From: Sanchytrium tribonematis
Taxonomy: Eukaryota > Sanchytriomycota > Sanchytriomycetes > Sanchytriales > Sanchytriaceae
Assembly: GCA_018985235.1 (NCBI GenBank)
Contig: JADGIG010000050.1
Coordinates: 1-31,136, forward strand
Length of the DNA stretch: 31,136 nt
Direction: 5' to 3'
This document shows, in pieces, positions 18,471-26,383 of the stretch. Position numbers and translations under genes: made by a program. The notes below the pieces were generated by a model. The model was not told the DNA's origin. It was given only the letters and a program-made list of their open reading frames with translations, and made no database searches. Positions within the stretch are counted from its first letter, which is position 1, and each line of letters begins with the position of its first letter.

Positions 18471-19385
18471 TCAAAACAAATTTATTGAAGCAAAAATCAG
18501 CACAAAATATATGGAATACAGTATAGCAGAGCTTTGGTTAGACTTTTTGTCTTTTTCATACGAGTTCTCATCTGGAGAATTTACTACGGGATTTGATTTT
18601 ATTTGGCTTTTAAAATCCTTTGCGTTACTGTTACTTGGCATAGTACAGTTATCCCAATATGGACTTACATCAAAGCACTCTTCCAATTTCACTATTTTTA
18701 CATTTGAGGAGTTAGCCAAATCATTTATAAACGATATGGTGTAAATATTAAAGCTGTCTGAAAATTCATTATGAATGGAAATGAAATCAGAACTTGCTGT
18801 CAAGTCTTCTTTGTATCGATCTTGAACTGCCACCAAAGAGCTGTGATAATCCTGAGTGTCTTTAGAATACATAAAAGGCACAAAATTGTTAATTAAAATG
18901 GTCTGACGTTCGGCTTCTTTCTCTTGCATAGAAGCTTCGGAGTCTGGCATTAAAATCGGACTTAAAATGTATTTTGGCACAACTCCCAAATTCCGAAGAA
19001 ATAACTTCTTGTTACTTTCTAGTTCTGTGGCAGAAGTCTTAATTGCGAAATTATGCAGGTCTAAGGCAATTAATGATACTAGATTCCAGTCAGTAACTTT
19101 TGATGGTGTCAATACAAAAGTAATTTTCAAGTCAAATTTTTTTAATGCACCTAAAATCTCTTGGGTCCTACTACCTGGATCAACATAAATTGCTATGGCG
19201 ATTTTTCCAGAATTAATGCATTTTGAATAATCAGAGTCTTTTTGAATGCATGTGCTATTTTTCATATTGACAGGCACTCTTCTGTTCTTTTCGTTGTTTT
19301 TGTGTGTTTCTAAGTCAATTAAGACATAGCCAATAATGCAAACAGATATTAACGTCAATCTAAAAAGGTTTAACTCGGGGAACAT
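18471..19385 (-). CDS. Degenerate CE4 (chitin/polysaccharide deacetylase-like) protein 1
   Basis: 304 aa. N-terminal hydrophobic anchor or signal (about 6-24), a NodB-like domain (about 50-235), and a hydrophobic C-terminus (about 283-304) like a GPI signal. The fold order follows fungal chitin deacetylases: IAIAIYVDPGS takes the place of the TFDDGP motif, ITFVLTP of the ATFF strand, KKLFLRNLGVVPKYILSPIL of the helix leading to RPPYG, and FISIHNE of the LSLNHE strand, ending with LEECFDVSPYW. The Asp-His-His metal site is not kept: the second Asp of motif 1 is Pro and the HxxxH region reads HNFAIKTSATE. It is therefore probably a non-catalytic carbohydrate-binding or scaffold protein (inference). 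The ATG at 19385 aligns with the neighbouring paralogue. AATAAA lies inside the last codons. Confidence 0.65.
   Translation of the reverse strand: MFPELNLFRLTLISVCIIGYVLIDLETHKNNEKNRRVPVNMKNSTCIQKDSDYSKCINSGKIAIAIYVDPGSRTQEILGALKKFDLKITFVLTPSKVTDWNLVSLIALDLHNFAIKTSATELESNKKLFLRNLGVVPKYILSPILMPDSEASMQEKEAERQTILINNFVPFMYSKDTQDYHSSLVAVQDRYKEDLTASSDFISIHNEFSDSFNIYTISFINDLANSSNVKIVKLEECFDVSPYWDNCTMPSNSNAKDFKSQIKSNPVVNSPDENSYEKDKKSNQSSAILYSIYFVLIFASINLF
18481..18486 (-). terminator. AATAAA inside coding sequence
   Basis: AATAAA on the minus strand, 7 nt before the stop codon (TGA at 18473-18471), read as part of the SINLF-stop codons. The next gene's ATG is 52 nt further. Confidence 0.5.
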
Positions 19386-19428
19386 CCTTGAATATCTGAC
19401 TAAAAGTTTTGTTTCAGACGTTTGATAT

Positions 19429-20367
19429 CTAAACAAAATTTATTAAGAAGAAAAAGTAATTTAGCAGCGCGGTACGTAATTGATTTTCACCACCCTGAAT
19501 TAAGATTCCTTCTTTTGTTGGCTTATAGTCAGGAGGCTGTGCGGATTTATTTAACGCCTTGGGCAGCAAGTCCGACTTTACATATTTGTAGTAATACTCG
19601 ATTGTTTCGTTCGAAGCAATAAGTTTGCTGCAGTCATCCCAATACGGCTTGAAATTTAGACAATTGTCAAGGGTTACTACGGAAACACCCGATTGCGTCG
19701 CCAACTTCGCTATAAAATCAATTATCGTACTATTAAAGCTATTTGAATACTCGTTGTGAATGGATATAAAATTAGAGCCACTTATTAAATTTTCTGTGTA
19801 TGATTCTTTTAGATTTTCATAAGTAGACTGATAATCTTGAAAATCCACTGTATACATAAATGGTATAAAATTATTTTCAAAAATGGTGTTTCTTTCATCA
19901 TCTACTTGAGACTGATTGAATTCGCTATTTGGAATCAATATTGGACTCAAAATAAACTTTGGTACCAATCCTAAATTTTCCATGAATAACTTCTTATTTG
20001 TTTCCAGATTCTCAGAAATAGATTTCATCGCTAAATTATGACCATGGGTCACTATATTAGCAACAAGGTTCCAGTCCGATACCAAATTTGGAGTTAGGAT
20101 GAATGAAGCTTTTATATTATTGGCCTTGAGACCCTCAAGAATATCCAAGGTTTTGTTACCTGGGTCTACAAAAATACTCAAAGCGATTGTGTTTTCTTTT
20201 TCGCAGTTCGTTATAATTCTTACATTTTGGACGCAATTTGTCTCCATCGAAACCGGTACTGGTACTCTTCTAAGTTTTGAGGTGCTGTCGCTTTGCATAT
20301 TTAAGTAGAAGTAGCTAATTAGACATACCAAAACTATTGTTACTCGAAAAATATTTAGCTCAGGCAT
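19429..20367 (-). CDS. Degenerate CE4 (chitin/polysaccharide deacetylase-like) protein 2
   Basis: 312 aa, tandem paralogue of the preceding entry with the same plan: N-terminal hydrophobic segment (about 6-22), NodB-like domain, and hydrophobic GPI-like C-terminus (NYFFFLINFV). Motif 1 reads IFVDPGN instead of TFDDGP. Motif 2 reads GHNLAMKSISE where active enzymes have GHxIxxHTxxH, so the zinc-binding histidines are missing. LVPKFILSPIL replaces the RPPYG loop, and FISIHNEY with LDNCLNFKPYW matches the C-terminal chitin-deacetylase pattern. Both copies share the same losses, so inactivation probably preceded duplication and the proteins have been kept as intact ORFs, which argues for a retained non-enzymatic role. 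ATG at 20367. The gap to the next gene's ATG is 43 nt. Confidence 0.68.
   Translation of the reverse strand: MPELNIFRVTIVLVCLISYFYLNMQSDSTSKLRRVPVPVSMETNCVQNVRIITNCEKENTIALSIFVDPGNKTLDILEGLKANNIKASFILTPNLVSDWNLVANIVTHGHNLAMKSISENLETNKKLFMENLGLVPKFILSPILIPNSEFNQSQVDDERNTIFENNFIPFMYTVDFQDYQSTYENLKESYTENLISGSNFISIHNEYSNSFNSTIIDFIAKLATQSGVSVVTLDNCLNFKPYWDDCSKLIASNETIEYYYKYVKSDLLPKALNKSAQPPDYKPTKEGILIQGGENQLRTALLNYFFFLINFV
19439..19444 (-). terminator. AATAAA inside coding sequence
   Basis: AATAAA on the minus strand, 7 nt before the stop codon (TAG at 19431-19429), the same placement as in the neighbouring paralogue. Confidence 0.5.
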
Positions 20368-20425
20368 CTTTTATTCGTCGATGCCGGAATCTGTTTCAAA
20401 TTTAAACTTTATTTATTATTGAACT

Positions 20426-21109
20426 CTAGGCTAAAATTTTGTTGATTTTTGCGATCTCTAATGTCCATTCGTAATCTTTTTCCGTTGCTTTGGCGATTTC
20501 TAAGAGAGACTTTTTTGGGGCGATAAATTTGGTAAAGATTGCCAGGTTTCTTCTAAGTAGTAATCCTTGTTCTGAGTCGCCAGTGAAAACTACCTTAGAT
20601 TTATCCTGTAAAACAACGATTTCCAAATTTTCAAAACAAGAATCCAGATATTCTCTGTTGCTGAATTTCCTTTCAGTGAATTTATCCGTTATTCCTAGAA
20701 AGTAGTTACATATGGATGAAAGTTGATCATGTTCTCCTTTAAGAAACACATCTGAGGATCTTCTGAAATTCTCTTGCAGCATAAAAGCGAGACCAAGATA
20801 CAGCGTAACTTCACTATCCTGTTCAGCTTTTTGTAACATCTCCACACAATTATCCACATCCCCAACTTTAAAATATAGTATCCCGAGGTTCTTTGGAAAT
20901 GAAGATATCATTTTTGCGATTGAATCAAGCGAAAAGATGCCATCATTAATACAATCATTATATTCTTCAGTCTCCTCCAAAATTGCCCATTCTAAATAAT
21001 GGCTGATAATGTTTTCTACAAGCTCAAGATTGATAGTCTCTTTTTTAGTAAACTTTCCTTGGTAATCCTCATATAAATCACAAAATTGGTCTAATGTCAA
21101 TTTTGTCAT
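20426..21109 (-). CDS. Unrecognised helical protein, possibly TPR-like
   Basis: 227 aa, acidic, predicted largely alpha-helical. Residues of about 95-145 (LGILYFKVGDVDNCVEMLQKA, split here as two helices, and VTLYLGLAFMLQENFRRSSDVF) have the helix-turn-helix spacing of tetratricopeptide repeats. No signal peptide or membrane segment. Family not recognised; a subunit of a larger complex is plausible but not shown. ATG at 21109 follows TTTGACAC (21125-21132, + strand orientation). AATAAATAAA lies 8-9 nt past the TAG stop. Confidence 0.75.
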   Translation of the reverse strand: MTKLTLDQFCDLYEDYQGKFTKKETINLELVENIISHYLEWAILEETEEYNDCINDGIFSLDSIAKMISSFPKNLGILYFKVGDVDNCVEMLQKAEQDSEVTLYLGLAFMLQENFRRSSDVFLKGEHDQLSSICNYFLGITDKFTERKFSNREYLDSCFENLEIVVLQDKSKVVFTGDSEQGLLLRRNLAIFTKFIAPKKSLLEIAKATEKDYEWTLEIAKINKILA

Positions 21110-21389
21110 TTTTCAAGGAGAAAATTTGACACTAATGAAAAATTAAGCAGTATTTATTCTCTGTATGCCTGTCAGTATGATCATGTTATTAAGGATTTTT
21201 AACTGGTAGCCCCTCGAACCGTATTTTAGTACTAGATTTGGAATTAATCTTTAATTGGGAAACTCCACAACTTTTTGGCTTCATTAATTCTCGGGAAGAG
21301 CTTTGGATATTAAATTATCGAGAATAGGCTGGGAATCTATTAGGACTACATAAGTTCATTAATGGATGGCCTTTCTCTCTTATAGACAT

Positions 21390-21992
21390 TTATTCGGTTG
21401 GTTTTCTTGGGGTGATTTGTAATTGGTTTCTTACAGTATCCAAAGGCTGACTGAGTAATTCTTCGTAATAAATGTTCATCATGAAAGAGCTTGTAAATCC
21501 TTGTTGTAAACCATAATGAATGTCATCCAAGGTCAAATTATAATAAATTCCGACTAATCCTGCAAATAAAGGCATTGTAATTTCCAATTGTTGGTATTCA
21601 ATCCATTTTAGTATTGCTTCACCGTACACCGTTGGAGGAAGATTAAATAAGACGTGATTGAAGTCATGTATTTGTCTATATCTAGTTATCAGATATGGGT
21701 GATTTAAATCAGTTGTTACTTTCGGCCTATTTAGATCAAATCCATTCTCATCTATAAATCGAACATAATGCCACCCAAAAGAATTTTTTGGGTAATCTTT
21801 TAGTATGCTAGAAGTGATAATCGGTTTGTCTATTAAAATTCTTCTTCCAGTTTCATTCGTTTTCATTTTTCGATAGATGATGTCCAATTTATTCTGATTG
21901 TAGCTTTTCATGAATAACTCACCTGTCTTAGCTACTGCGTCAGCCCTTCTTGGATTTGTCATTGCAATTAATGCCATTCTAAATGCCTCCAT
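21390..21992 (-). CDS. COQ4: COQ4, ubiquinone biosynthesis
   Basis: 200 aa. COQ4 acts in the mitochondrial matrix in the CoQ synthesis complex and is needed for C1 decarboxylation/hydroxylation of the ring. The diagnostic metal motif HDx2Hx11E is complete: H109, D110, H113, E125. Other family landmarks are TNPRRADAVAKTGE (12-25), GRRIL (49-53), RYRQIHD and YGEAILKWIEYQQLEITMPL (123-142). No mitochondrial presequence is visible and the N-terminus begins right at the conserved domain, so targeting may use internal signals or an unseen upstream exon; only 66 bp separates it from the divergent gene, which makes the latter unlikely. The stop TAA is embedded in GAATAAATG. It implies an aerobic mitochondrion with a quinone pool. 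Confidence 0.93.
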   Translation of the reverse strand: MEAFRMALIAMTNPRRADAVAKTGELFMKSYNQNKLDIIYRKMKTNETGRRILIDKPIITSSILKDYPKNSFGWHYVRFIDENGFDLNRPKVTTDLNHPYLITRYRQIHDFNHVLFNLPPTVYGEAILKWIEYQQLEITMPLFAGLVGIYYNLTLDDIHYGLQQGFTSSFMMNIYYEELLSQPLDTVRNQLQITPRKPTE

Positions 21993-22058
21993 CGTTTGAC
22001 AATATTATTTTTTGGTTCTCGAATCTAGATCACGCTTTATATCATTCAGGTCATTTCG
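21993..22058. promoter_or_regulatory. 66-bp divergent promoter, COQ4 / fibro-slime adhesin
   Basis: All control sequence for two divergent genes must fit in 66 bp or extend into coding sequence. It contains TTTGACA at 21995-22001 and TTTATAT at 22036-22042, the latter 23 nt before the adhesin ATG. Confidence 0.5.
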
Positions 22059-23778
22059 ATGTACTTTACTTTTATTTTCGGGTTGACTTGTGTACCAAGT
22101 ACCTGTAATGATCAAGAAAATCCGCCTTGTATCTCTTTCAAAGCTACCCTAAGGAATTTTCCTCAACACGCAATGGAATTCGAAGCTCCATTAGGCAGTG
22201 ATTATCGAAACTATCCATTATTAAACTCTACCCTTATGGACGAGCGACCAACATTTATTCCGTCTCATTTGAGAGCCTCTTTATATTATGGAAACACAAA
22301 ATTATCAAAAAATGCGGCTGTTGTGAACTATGGAAAATTTTTATTTGATCAGTACTTTATGGATGTCCCCAGGCTAAATATCCCGCAAGTAATCAATATC
22401 AATCTTACTAAGAGAAACAACGGTTTGTACATGTACGATAGTAATGAAAATAAGCCGGTGGGATTCTTTCCCTTGGATAAGTTTGGTTATTCAGAAGAAT
22501 ATATGGGACAATTTGGACATAAATTTTGGTTTACCACCCACATCAATTATCCTTTTTATTATCGTGGCAATGAGACATTTTCATTTAGTGGTGATGATGA
22601 TTTGTTTATTTTTTTAAACAAAACATTGGTCTGTGATTTGGGCGGAATTCATCCTCGTTTGGAATGTACAATCAATTTAAACACTCTTAACCTAATGAAA
22701 AATACAAAATACTCATTTGATGTTTATCATGCAGAAAGACATTCGAGTGGTAGTAATTTTAAAGTCACGACTAGCATCCTCCCTCGAAATGTGGCACCAG
22801 TCAGTGAAGATATCCAAGTGACAGTATCTGGTCCTAGTAACAATATTATTAAACTGCCTTTATTTGATGCAAATGATGATGATATGACAGTGACCATTAA
22901 ACCACCATATCCACAATTCGGTAAAATTTTGATTGAAAACAAGACAATTGACGTTAGCTACAACGGTTCTTTACCAGCCGTATCTAGAAATACTTTAAAT
23001 TATATCGCCAATGACATTGCATTTGGATTACAAGGCTTTGACACAATTTTCTATACAATTAAAGATCATTGTGTTGAATCTCAATTATATTCTGTGGATG
23101 TCACTGTAGTTGGTACTGTTCGCACAATTGTGAAATATGCACCTATTGTTAGAGATCCAATTCAAATAATATTGGATAGAGGCGAGTTGATTTCAATTAA
23201 TATTACAGCATGGGATATGTTAAATTATACTTTATATTACTTGGATGATAGCCTTTATCGTGATTTATGGATTGAGTGTATCAACGTTGTAAATTTGAAT
23301 CAAACGACTGGGATTTTGACCGTTCAGGGTATATCTGGATCATGTAATTATACTTATCTAGTTAGCAACAAAGTATTTGATCCTCCAAGTCGCGGCAGAA
23401 TAGAATTTCTGATAAGACCACCAATCCCAGATCCACCTGCTACTCAAATTATTGAGGTTTATCAAACAGAATCTGTGGTGATTAATGTGGATGATAATCA
23501 CACAACCCGTTATTTCATCTAATGTAGTTTCTAATGTCACTGTTGGTTTTGCAGTTAGTGGAACTTTCGTACTAATAATAGCTGGTGCTTTAATAGCATG
23601 GATCGTCTATAGCAGATTTTTGTGGAGTAAATTTGAGGCTAAATGGAGAAAAGAAATTTTGAGTGCGGAAATTAAAGAAAATCCACTTTACGCGCCAATG
23701 AGCAAGGAAACATTCAATCCTTTATACGAAAGTGGCACAACCATAACAAAATCGCACCAAACTGTTGTTAATAAATAA
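22059..23778 (+). CDS. Fibro-slime domain type I membrane adhesin with integrin-beta-like tail (two exons)
   Basis: Join 22059-23508 and 23528-23778, 566 aa. Signal peptide (about 1-13); fibro-slime domain (about 25-240) with GHKFWFTTHI, SFSGDDDLFIFLN, VCDLGGIH and YHAERHSSGSNFKV; then cadherin/VCBS-like beta repeats (about 245-470) with many N-glycosylation sequons. A Gly-containing membrane segment (about 489-511) precedes a cytosolic tail with SKFEAKW (517-523) and two NPLY motifs (535-538, 547-550) spaced 12 residues apart. The KFE-AKW region plus two NPxY motifs at this spacing is the layout of integrin-beta tails, which bind talin and related FERM proteins. No VWA or I-like domain is seen. 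Without splicing the ORF stops at 23522 and loses the membrane anchor. AATAAA immediately precedes the stop. Confidence 0.85.
23509..23527 (+). other. Predicted 19-nt spliceosomal intron
   Basis: GTTATTTCATCTAATGTAG. Removing it joins ACA-ACC-C to TT-TCT-AAT in phase 1, removes the in-frame TAA at 23520-23522 and continues into the membrane segment and cytosolic tail. Same length as the intron in the subtilase gene, with the shared pattern GTNATTTNNNNTNATNTAG. Confidence 0.75.
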
Positions 23779-23797
23779 CTTTAATGATGAATTTATT
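23770..23797. terminator. Facing AATAAA signals at convergent stops
   Basis: AATAAA at 23770-23775 (+) directly precedes the adhesin stop; TTTATT at 23792-23797 gives AATAAA on the minus strand overlapping the LPMO-like gene's stop. Only 18 nt separates the two coding regions. Confidence 0.55.
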
Positions 23798-24534
23798 TAA
23801 AAGTAATATCTGTGTCTGCGGCGATGTTTCCTTTTCTTTAAATGTGCAACTTCTGTCTCATATGCTTCAGTAGATTCTGCAACACCTGGCACTTCATATA
23901 ATGGTTCAACTGATGGGCTTGGTGTGCTTAGTGGATCTATTACAGGCGGGTTCGTAGGCGCGGAAGGTGTAGTAGGTGGAGATACTGGGGGAGCAGCTGG
24001 TGCAGATTGAGGTGGAGATACTGGTCCTGGTGCAGATGTGTCAGAAGTAGGAGTTATATCGGTCGACGCAGTTGCTGTATCTGCTGGTGCACTTGCACTT
24101 CCGTCAAATGTCACATCCAAACACGAGTCGTAATATTCAATTATGTTTTCACCCAAATGGTCGGCATCCACAGTTGCTTTGATGACGCAACTAGTACAAG
24201 AATGTTTGCTTAAATCTACTGTAAGTGCCTGCTTTGTACTTACACAATCATCTTCCTGTCCAACTAATTCTGAAGAACCAGTTTTAGTATCAATCAAAAA
24301 TGCTTTACACATTCCAACGTGATGTGCTCCATTTCCAATTTCCCAGTGAATTGTATAGGGTCCAGAAGGAACGGCTGTTGGTTTGGTAGCTGGTAATTGT
24401 AAACAATCCTTAACATCTCTAAGAGTACTACCACCGCCAATAGGCCAAAATCTTTCGTTATTAGACATTCCATATTTTGCTTGTTCTCTTGATCCGATTA
24501 AAGTAAAGTGTGCAACAACTGAAGTAAACAACAT
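23797..24534 (-). CDS. Secreted LPMO-like His-brace copper protein with Pro/Thr tail
   Basis: 245 aa. Very short hydrophobic leader MLFTSVVA, then His9 followed by FTL. Lytic polysaccharide monooxygenases and the related X325/Bim1 copper proteins have an N-terminal His that forms the copper brace with a second His. Candidates for that second ligand are H71/H72 in GNGAHHVGMC. The C-terminal part of the domain (SCTSCVIKATVD, then EYYDSCLDVTF, about 111-143) matches the LPMO pattern with a tyrosine near the copper and a final Cys. Then a Pro/Thr/Ala-rich linker (about 145-215) and a strongly basic tail (KKRKHRRRHRYYF). Substrate unknown; oxidation of chitin or a copper-binding role are both open. 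ATG at 24534 is preferred over an upstream GTG. The stop overlaps AATAAA. Confidence 0.6.
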   Translation of the reverse strand: MLFTSVVAHFTLIGSREQAKYGMSNNERFWPIGGGSTLRDVKDCLQLPATKPTAVPSGPYTIHWEIGNGAHHVGMCKAFLIDTKTGSSELVGQEDDCVSTKQALTVDLSKHSCTSCVIKATVDADHLGENIIEYYDSCLDVTFDGSASAPADTATASTDITPTSDTSAPGPVSPPQSAPAAPPVSPPTTPSAPTNPPVIDPLSTPSPSVEPLYEVPGVAESTEAYETEVAHLKKRKHRRRHRYYF

Positions 24535-25088
24535 ACCGATATTGCGCGCGAGCCTATTTATGCTCTTCAAAATGATCACGACCTAGATACGTATCGTAAT
24601 TGCCCGATGAAATGATTTGAAATTTTGGAACGTGTGACTTTTGCCCGATATAATGACTATGAAACGAAGCATCACTCACTTAAAAATTACGATTGATAGA
24701 CATTATAGTATGGTTTCCTAATGAATTTTTTTCAATATATTCATATATTATTCTGGTTTTGAAATCGGACCACAATATTGGAAGATAATTGCCAAAATCT
24801 AGTTGTGATTTAGAGAGCGTCGCAAAAAATCAGTTTCATCCTGCAAATACGTGACGTGAGACCTTGATCATGAGAGAAAATCGTCACATCAGCGACCGCC
24901 ACCGACGTTAAGCGGCAAATACGACCAAATTCCTTTGGTACTATCAGATTTGCGCATAGATAAATAAATAATAAAAAAATTAAAGGTTTCACCATAAAAT
25001 ACGCTCCTGAAAATGATTTTGCAAAATAACTGAAAAATTAATGGGAATGGTATTTGGGTTATAGAAATGACTATCTCCATGTTAACAA
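24535..25088. other. 554-bp intergenic region
   Basis: Holds the upstream promoter of the LPMO-like gene and the 5' flank of the tRNA gene. Small ORFs exist (for example 24810-24995 on -, with a hydrophobic N-terminus), but none has support from homology, composition or splice signals. Confidence 0.4.
24554..24562 (-). promoter_or_regulatory. TATA-like box of LPMO-like gene
   Basis: CATAAATAG on the minus strand, starting 28 nt before the ATG at 24534, the same spacing as for the Thr-rich secreted protein. Confidence 0.45.
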
Positions 25089-25161
25089 GCCTTTATAGCT
25101 CAGTTGGTAGAGCGCTGCACTTGTAATGCAGAGGTCTGTAGTTCAAATCTGCATGGAGGCA
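25089..25161 (+). tRNA. tRNA-Thr(TGT)
   Basis: A full cloverleaf without intron. Acceptor GCCTTTA pairs with TGGAGGC, with two G-T pairs; D stem GCTC/GAGC; anticodon stem CTGCA/TGCAG; loop CTTGTAA with anticodon TGT at 25122-25124; T stem TGTAG/CTGCA with TTCAAAT loop; discriminator A at 25161. Internal A box (TAGCTCAGTTGG) and B box (GTTCAAATC) are present, and a TTTT terminator follows at 25162-25165. Decodes ACA (and probably other ACN codons). Confidence 0.97.
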
Positions 25162-25327
25162 TTTTGTTTCTTTCGTTTGTCATTTAGTATCGTTTAAGAA
25201 ATTCTTTGGCTAATTTGAATTTTGATGTGTAGAAATTGAAATTTTAAATGTTACAAAATTCAAGTTTACCACTTGTTTGGGCAAAGTTTTTGGCAATTTC
25301 GATCCAGTTGCAATTTCCATGTGATGG

Positions 25328-25334
25328 TATAAAT
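25328..25334 (+). promoter_or_regulatory. TATA box of subtilase gene
   Basis: TATAAAT starting 26 nt before the ATG at 25354. Confidence 0.5.
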
Positions 25335-25353
25335 GGGATAATAGTGTGTGTTG

Positions 25354-26383
25354 ATGATGTTGTATCCATTGATATTTGCAGAATATATCGTACAATTTCG
25401 ACCAGATGCAAATGTTGAGGCAGATATTGTTATTGGTAATTTTAAAGCTTCCTTAGTAAAATCCAAAATTAAATACAGAAAAGACAAGCGAGTCTTAAGA
25501 ATAGATCCCAATGTTCCAATTGGATTGGGAATGCTTGACGGTACACAGGTCCGTCCAGTATGGAATTTGGACAGGATAGATCAAAGACGTGGCTTGGACC
25601 AGATTTACAAATATAGCGATAATGCTGGAGAGGGAGTTGTGGTATATATCATAGATTCTGGTGCTAACGTGAAGCACCAAGATTTAGTTGGAAGAATAAC
25701 TTTTGGTGTAGATACTACCAACGAAGGTTTGAAAGATACTGTTGGTCACGGTACTCACGTTGCGGGAATTATTGGTGGAAAAACTTTTGGCGTTGCCAAA
25801 AAGGCCGAATTAGTCGCTGTGAAAGTGCTCAGTTCCGGTGGTGGCACTGAATATACATTTTTAAAGGGACTGGAATGGGCTGTCAAGGACATGCAACAAA
25901 AAAAGAAAAAAGCGGTTGCAAACATTAGTATAGCTGCACCAAACCTGAAAAGCCTGAGTGATGCAGTTTCTGAAGCTATGAGATTAGGTTTGGTTGTGGT
26001 GGCGAGCGCTGGAAACAAAAATGCAGACGCTTGTTTACAAAGTCCAGCATCTATTCCAGGTGTAATTACAGTGGCCTCTTCTAGTTTTCGAGATCAAATT
26101 TCAGCTTTCTCAAATTACGGTAAGTGCGTGACAATATTTGCACCGGGAGAAAATATATTTTCCGCTGATGCCTTTTCGAATTCAGGCACAGTAGAAATGA
26201 GCGGGACCTCTATGGCAGCACCGCATGTGGTAATTTTGATTTATTTAGAGTGGGGTAGCCGCCATTTATTTAAGCATGGGTGTAGCAAATATTAAAGATG
26301 CAATCTTTCGAAAAGGCTCAACAGTAGTGGTAAACGGCCAACCAGATACAACCAATAGACTTGTATATAACAATCCTTATTAA
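25354..26383 (+). CDS. Proteinase K-like subtilisin serine protease (two exons)
   Basis: Join 25354-26229 and 26249-26383, 336 aa. S8 protease, predicted secreted. Very short leader (MMLYPLIFA), a reduced I9-type propeptide starting EYIVQFRPD (about 10-18), and a catalytic domain from about residue 65 (QVRPVWNLDRIDQR, like the mature start of proteinase K). Catalytic Asp101 (YIIDSG), His132 (GHGTHVAG), oxyanion Asn221 (SAGN) and Ser286 (SGTSMAAPHV) are all present, so it should be active. Exon 2 supplies the missing end: SGVAAIYLSMG follows PHV, and DTTNRLVYNNPY matches the family C-terminus. Without splicing the ORF runs out of frame after PHV and ends at 26295. The second in-frame ATG (25357) is equally possible as start. 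Stop TAA overlaps AATAAA. Confidence 0.92.
26230..26248 (+). other. Predicted 19-nt spliceosomal intron
   Basis: GTAATTTTGATTTATTTAG, phase 0 between GTG (Val of GTSMAAPHV) and AGT. Removal gives PHV-SGVAAIYL, the invariant subtilase helix, and 44 further codons to a natural C-terminus. This is the stronger of the two intron calls because the protein family is so well conserved across the junction. Confidence 0.85.

Noticed and set aside
22059-23522. Adhesin as a secreted protein or broken pseudogene ending at the TAA
   Set aside because: The next frame immediately supplies a membrane segment and a structured NPxY tail with normal coding composition, and a GT...AG repair fits exactly.
23509-23554. 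Alternative 46-nt intron from the same donor, ending TTTTGCAG, in the adhesin gene
   Set aside because: It also restores the frame, and the acceptor looks conventional, but the 19-nt version matches the other intron in length and sequence and keeps more of the predicted pre-membrane stretch. RNA would decide.
24519-24536. 18-nt GTATGT...TTCAG candidate intron at the LPMO-like start (minus strand)
   Set aside because: Perfect-looking splice ends, but removing it deletes the only ATG, and no other ATG lies between it and the TATA box.
24810-24995. 61-codon minus-strand ORF starting MVKPLIFLLFIYLC
   Set aside because: The hydrophobic start resembles a signal peptide, but the rest lacks any pattern, and no promoter or close poly(A) signal supports it.
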